From NCBI RefSeq assembly GCF_000260115.1, contig NZ_JH651379.1, forward strand, positions 3,498,240 to 3,562,239: DNA of 64,000 nucleotides. The letters are read 5' to 3'. The translations under genes were made by a program, and so were the position numbers. The notes beneath the pieces are model-generated. The model did not search any database. It was given only the letters and a program-made list of their open reading frames with translations, and was not told the origin of the DNA. This document shows, piece after piece, positions 63,990 through 64,000 of this stretch; positions within the stretch are counted from its first letter, which is position 1; each line of letters opens with the position of its first letter. Source of the DNA: Galbibacter orientalis DSM 19592. GTDB lineage: Bacteria > Bacteroidota > Bacteroidia > Flavobacteriales > Flavobacteriaceae.

Positions 63990-64000
63990 AATCCCTCATT
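63990..64000 (-). repeat. Interspersed 120-bp repeat, copy E (start, cut by window end)
   Basis: AATCCCTCATT at the very end matches the first 11 bases of copy A (reverse orientation). The rest lies outside the window, so this identification rests on a short match. Confidence 0.45.

Noticed and set aside
1-64000. tRNA, rRNA, riboswitch or phage genes
   Set aside because: No T-loop-like GGTTCGAATCC arrangement, rRNA segment, recognisable riboswitch or phage structural gene was seen on either strand. A dedicated search was not possible here.

Overview
This 64-kb window is an AT-rich stretch of chromosome from a Bacteroidota bacterium, most likely a marine or environmental member of the Flavobacteriaceae. 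Evidence for this is a T9SS type A C-terminal sorting domain, many short SPII lipoprotein signals of the form L-x-S-C, promoter boxes of the Bacteroidota type TAnnTTTG, a DUF6428 gene in an arsenic operon, a QEGLA-motif DUF1704 protein, and a flavobacterial-style divergent PEP carboxylase. The genus cannot be named from the sequence alone. Most of the window is ordinary core chromosome. No tRNA, rRNA, CRISPR array or phage was seen.

Layout. 1-5 kb: the tail of an RsuA-type pseudouridine synthase, an MFS exporter, an OmpA-type lipoprotein and a sorbosone/glucose dehydrogenase-like lipoprotein. 5-7.7 kb: an arsenic operon (arsR, DUF6428, LMW phosphatase-type arsenate reductase, acr3) with two matching ArsR-type palindromes. 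7.7-11.3 kb: a left-handed beta-helix transferase coupled to a universal stress protein, and two secreted proteins. 11.5-12.7 kb: an apparently intact IS3-family element. 12.8-17.5 kb: a degenerate receiver plus Hpt pair, a DUF1704 peptidase coupled to a dicarboxylate symporter, and aroC. 17.7-27.4 kb: an LpxH-like phosphoesterase, a lipoprotein, a repeat-rich spacer, a large FAD/Fe-S dehydrogenase, a small beta-barrel, a TlpA-like thioredoxin, a SIMPL protein, and a rhomboid protease divergent from an LpxL-like acyltransferase.

27.4-32.3 kb: a two-gene cassette (a 1238-residue Ycf48/BNR-repeat T9SS cargo protein and a fibronectin-like lipoprotein) bracketed by an exact 85-bp direct repeat. 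One repeat copy is the genuine 3' end of glmM and the other is an orphan fragment. 32-41 kb: glmM, AcpH-like hydrolase, ggt, a membrane-anchored unknown, three tandem 175-bp inverted-end units, uvrA and a LOG-family protein. 41-48 kb: BrkB, ppc, an Lrp regulator, an M14 peptidase divergent from an XRE regulator across an array of six related palindromes, a small lipoprotein and MgtC. 48-64 kb: parE-parC, a DMT transporter, gntK, a coiled-coil protein, a formiminoglutamase-type hydrolase, a GNAT enzyme, two tandem patatins, an M1 aminopeptidase, a 525-bp inverted-repeat-bounded non-coding element, and a YoaK/unknown/Usp-like operon.

The most noteworthy items are the cassette with the duplicated glmM tail, the XRE operator array, the pseudo-receiver/Hpt pair, and several families of small interspersed repeats that sit directly against gene ends.
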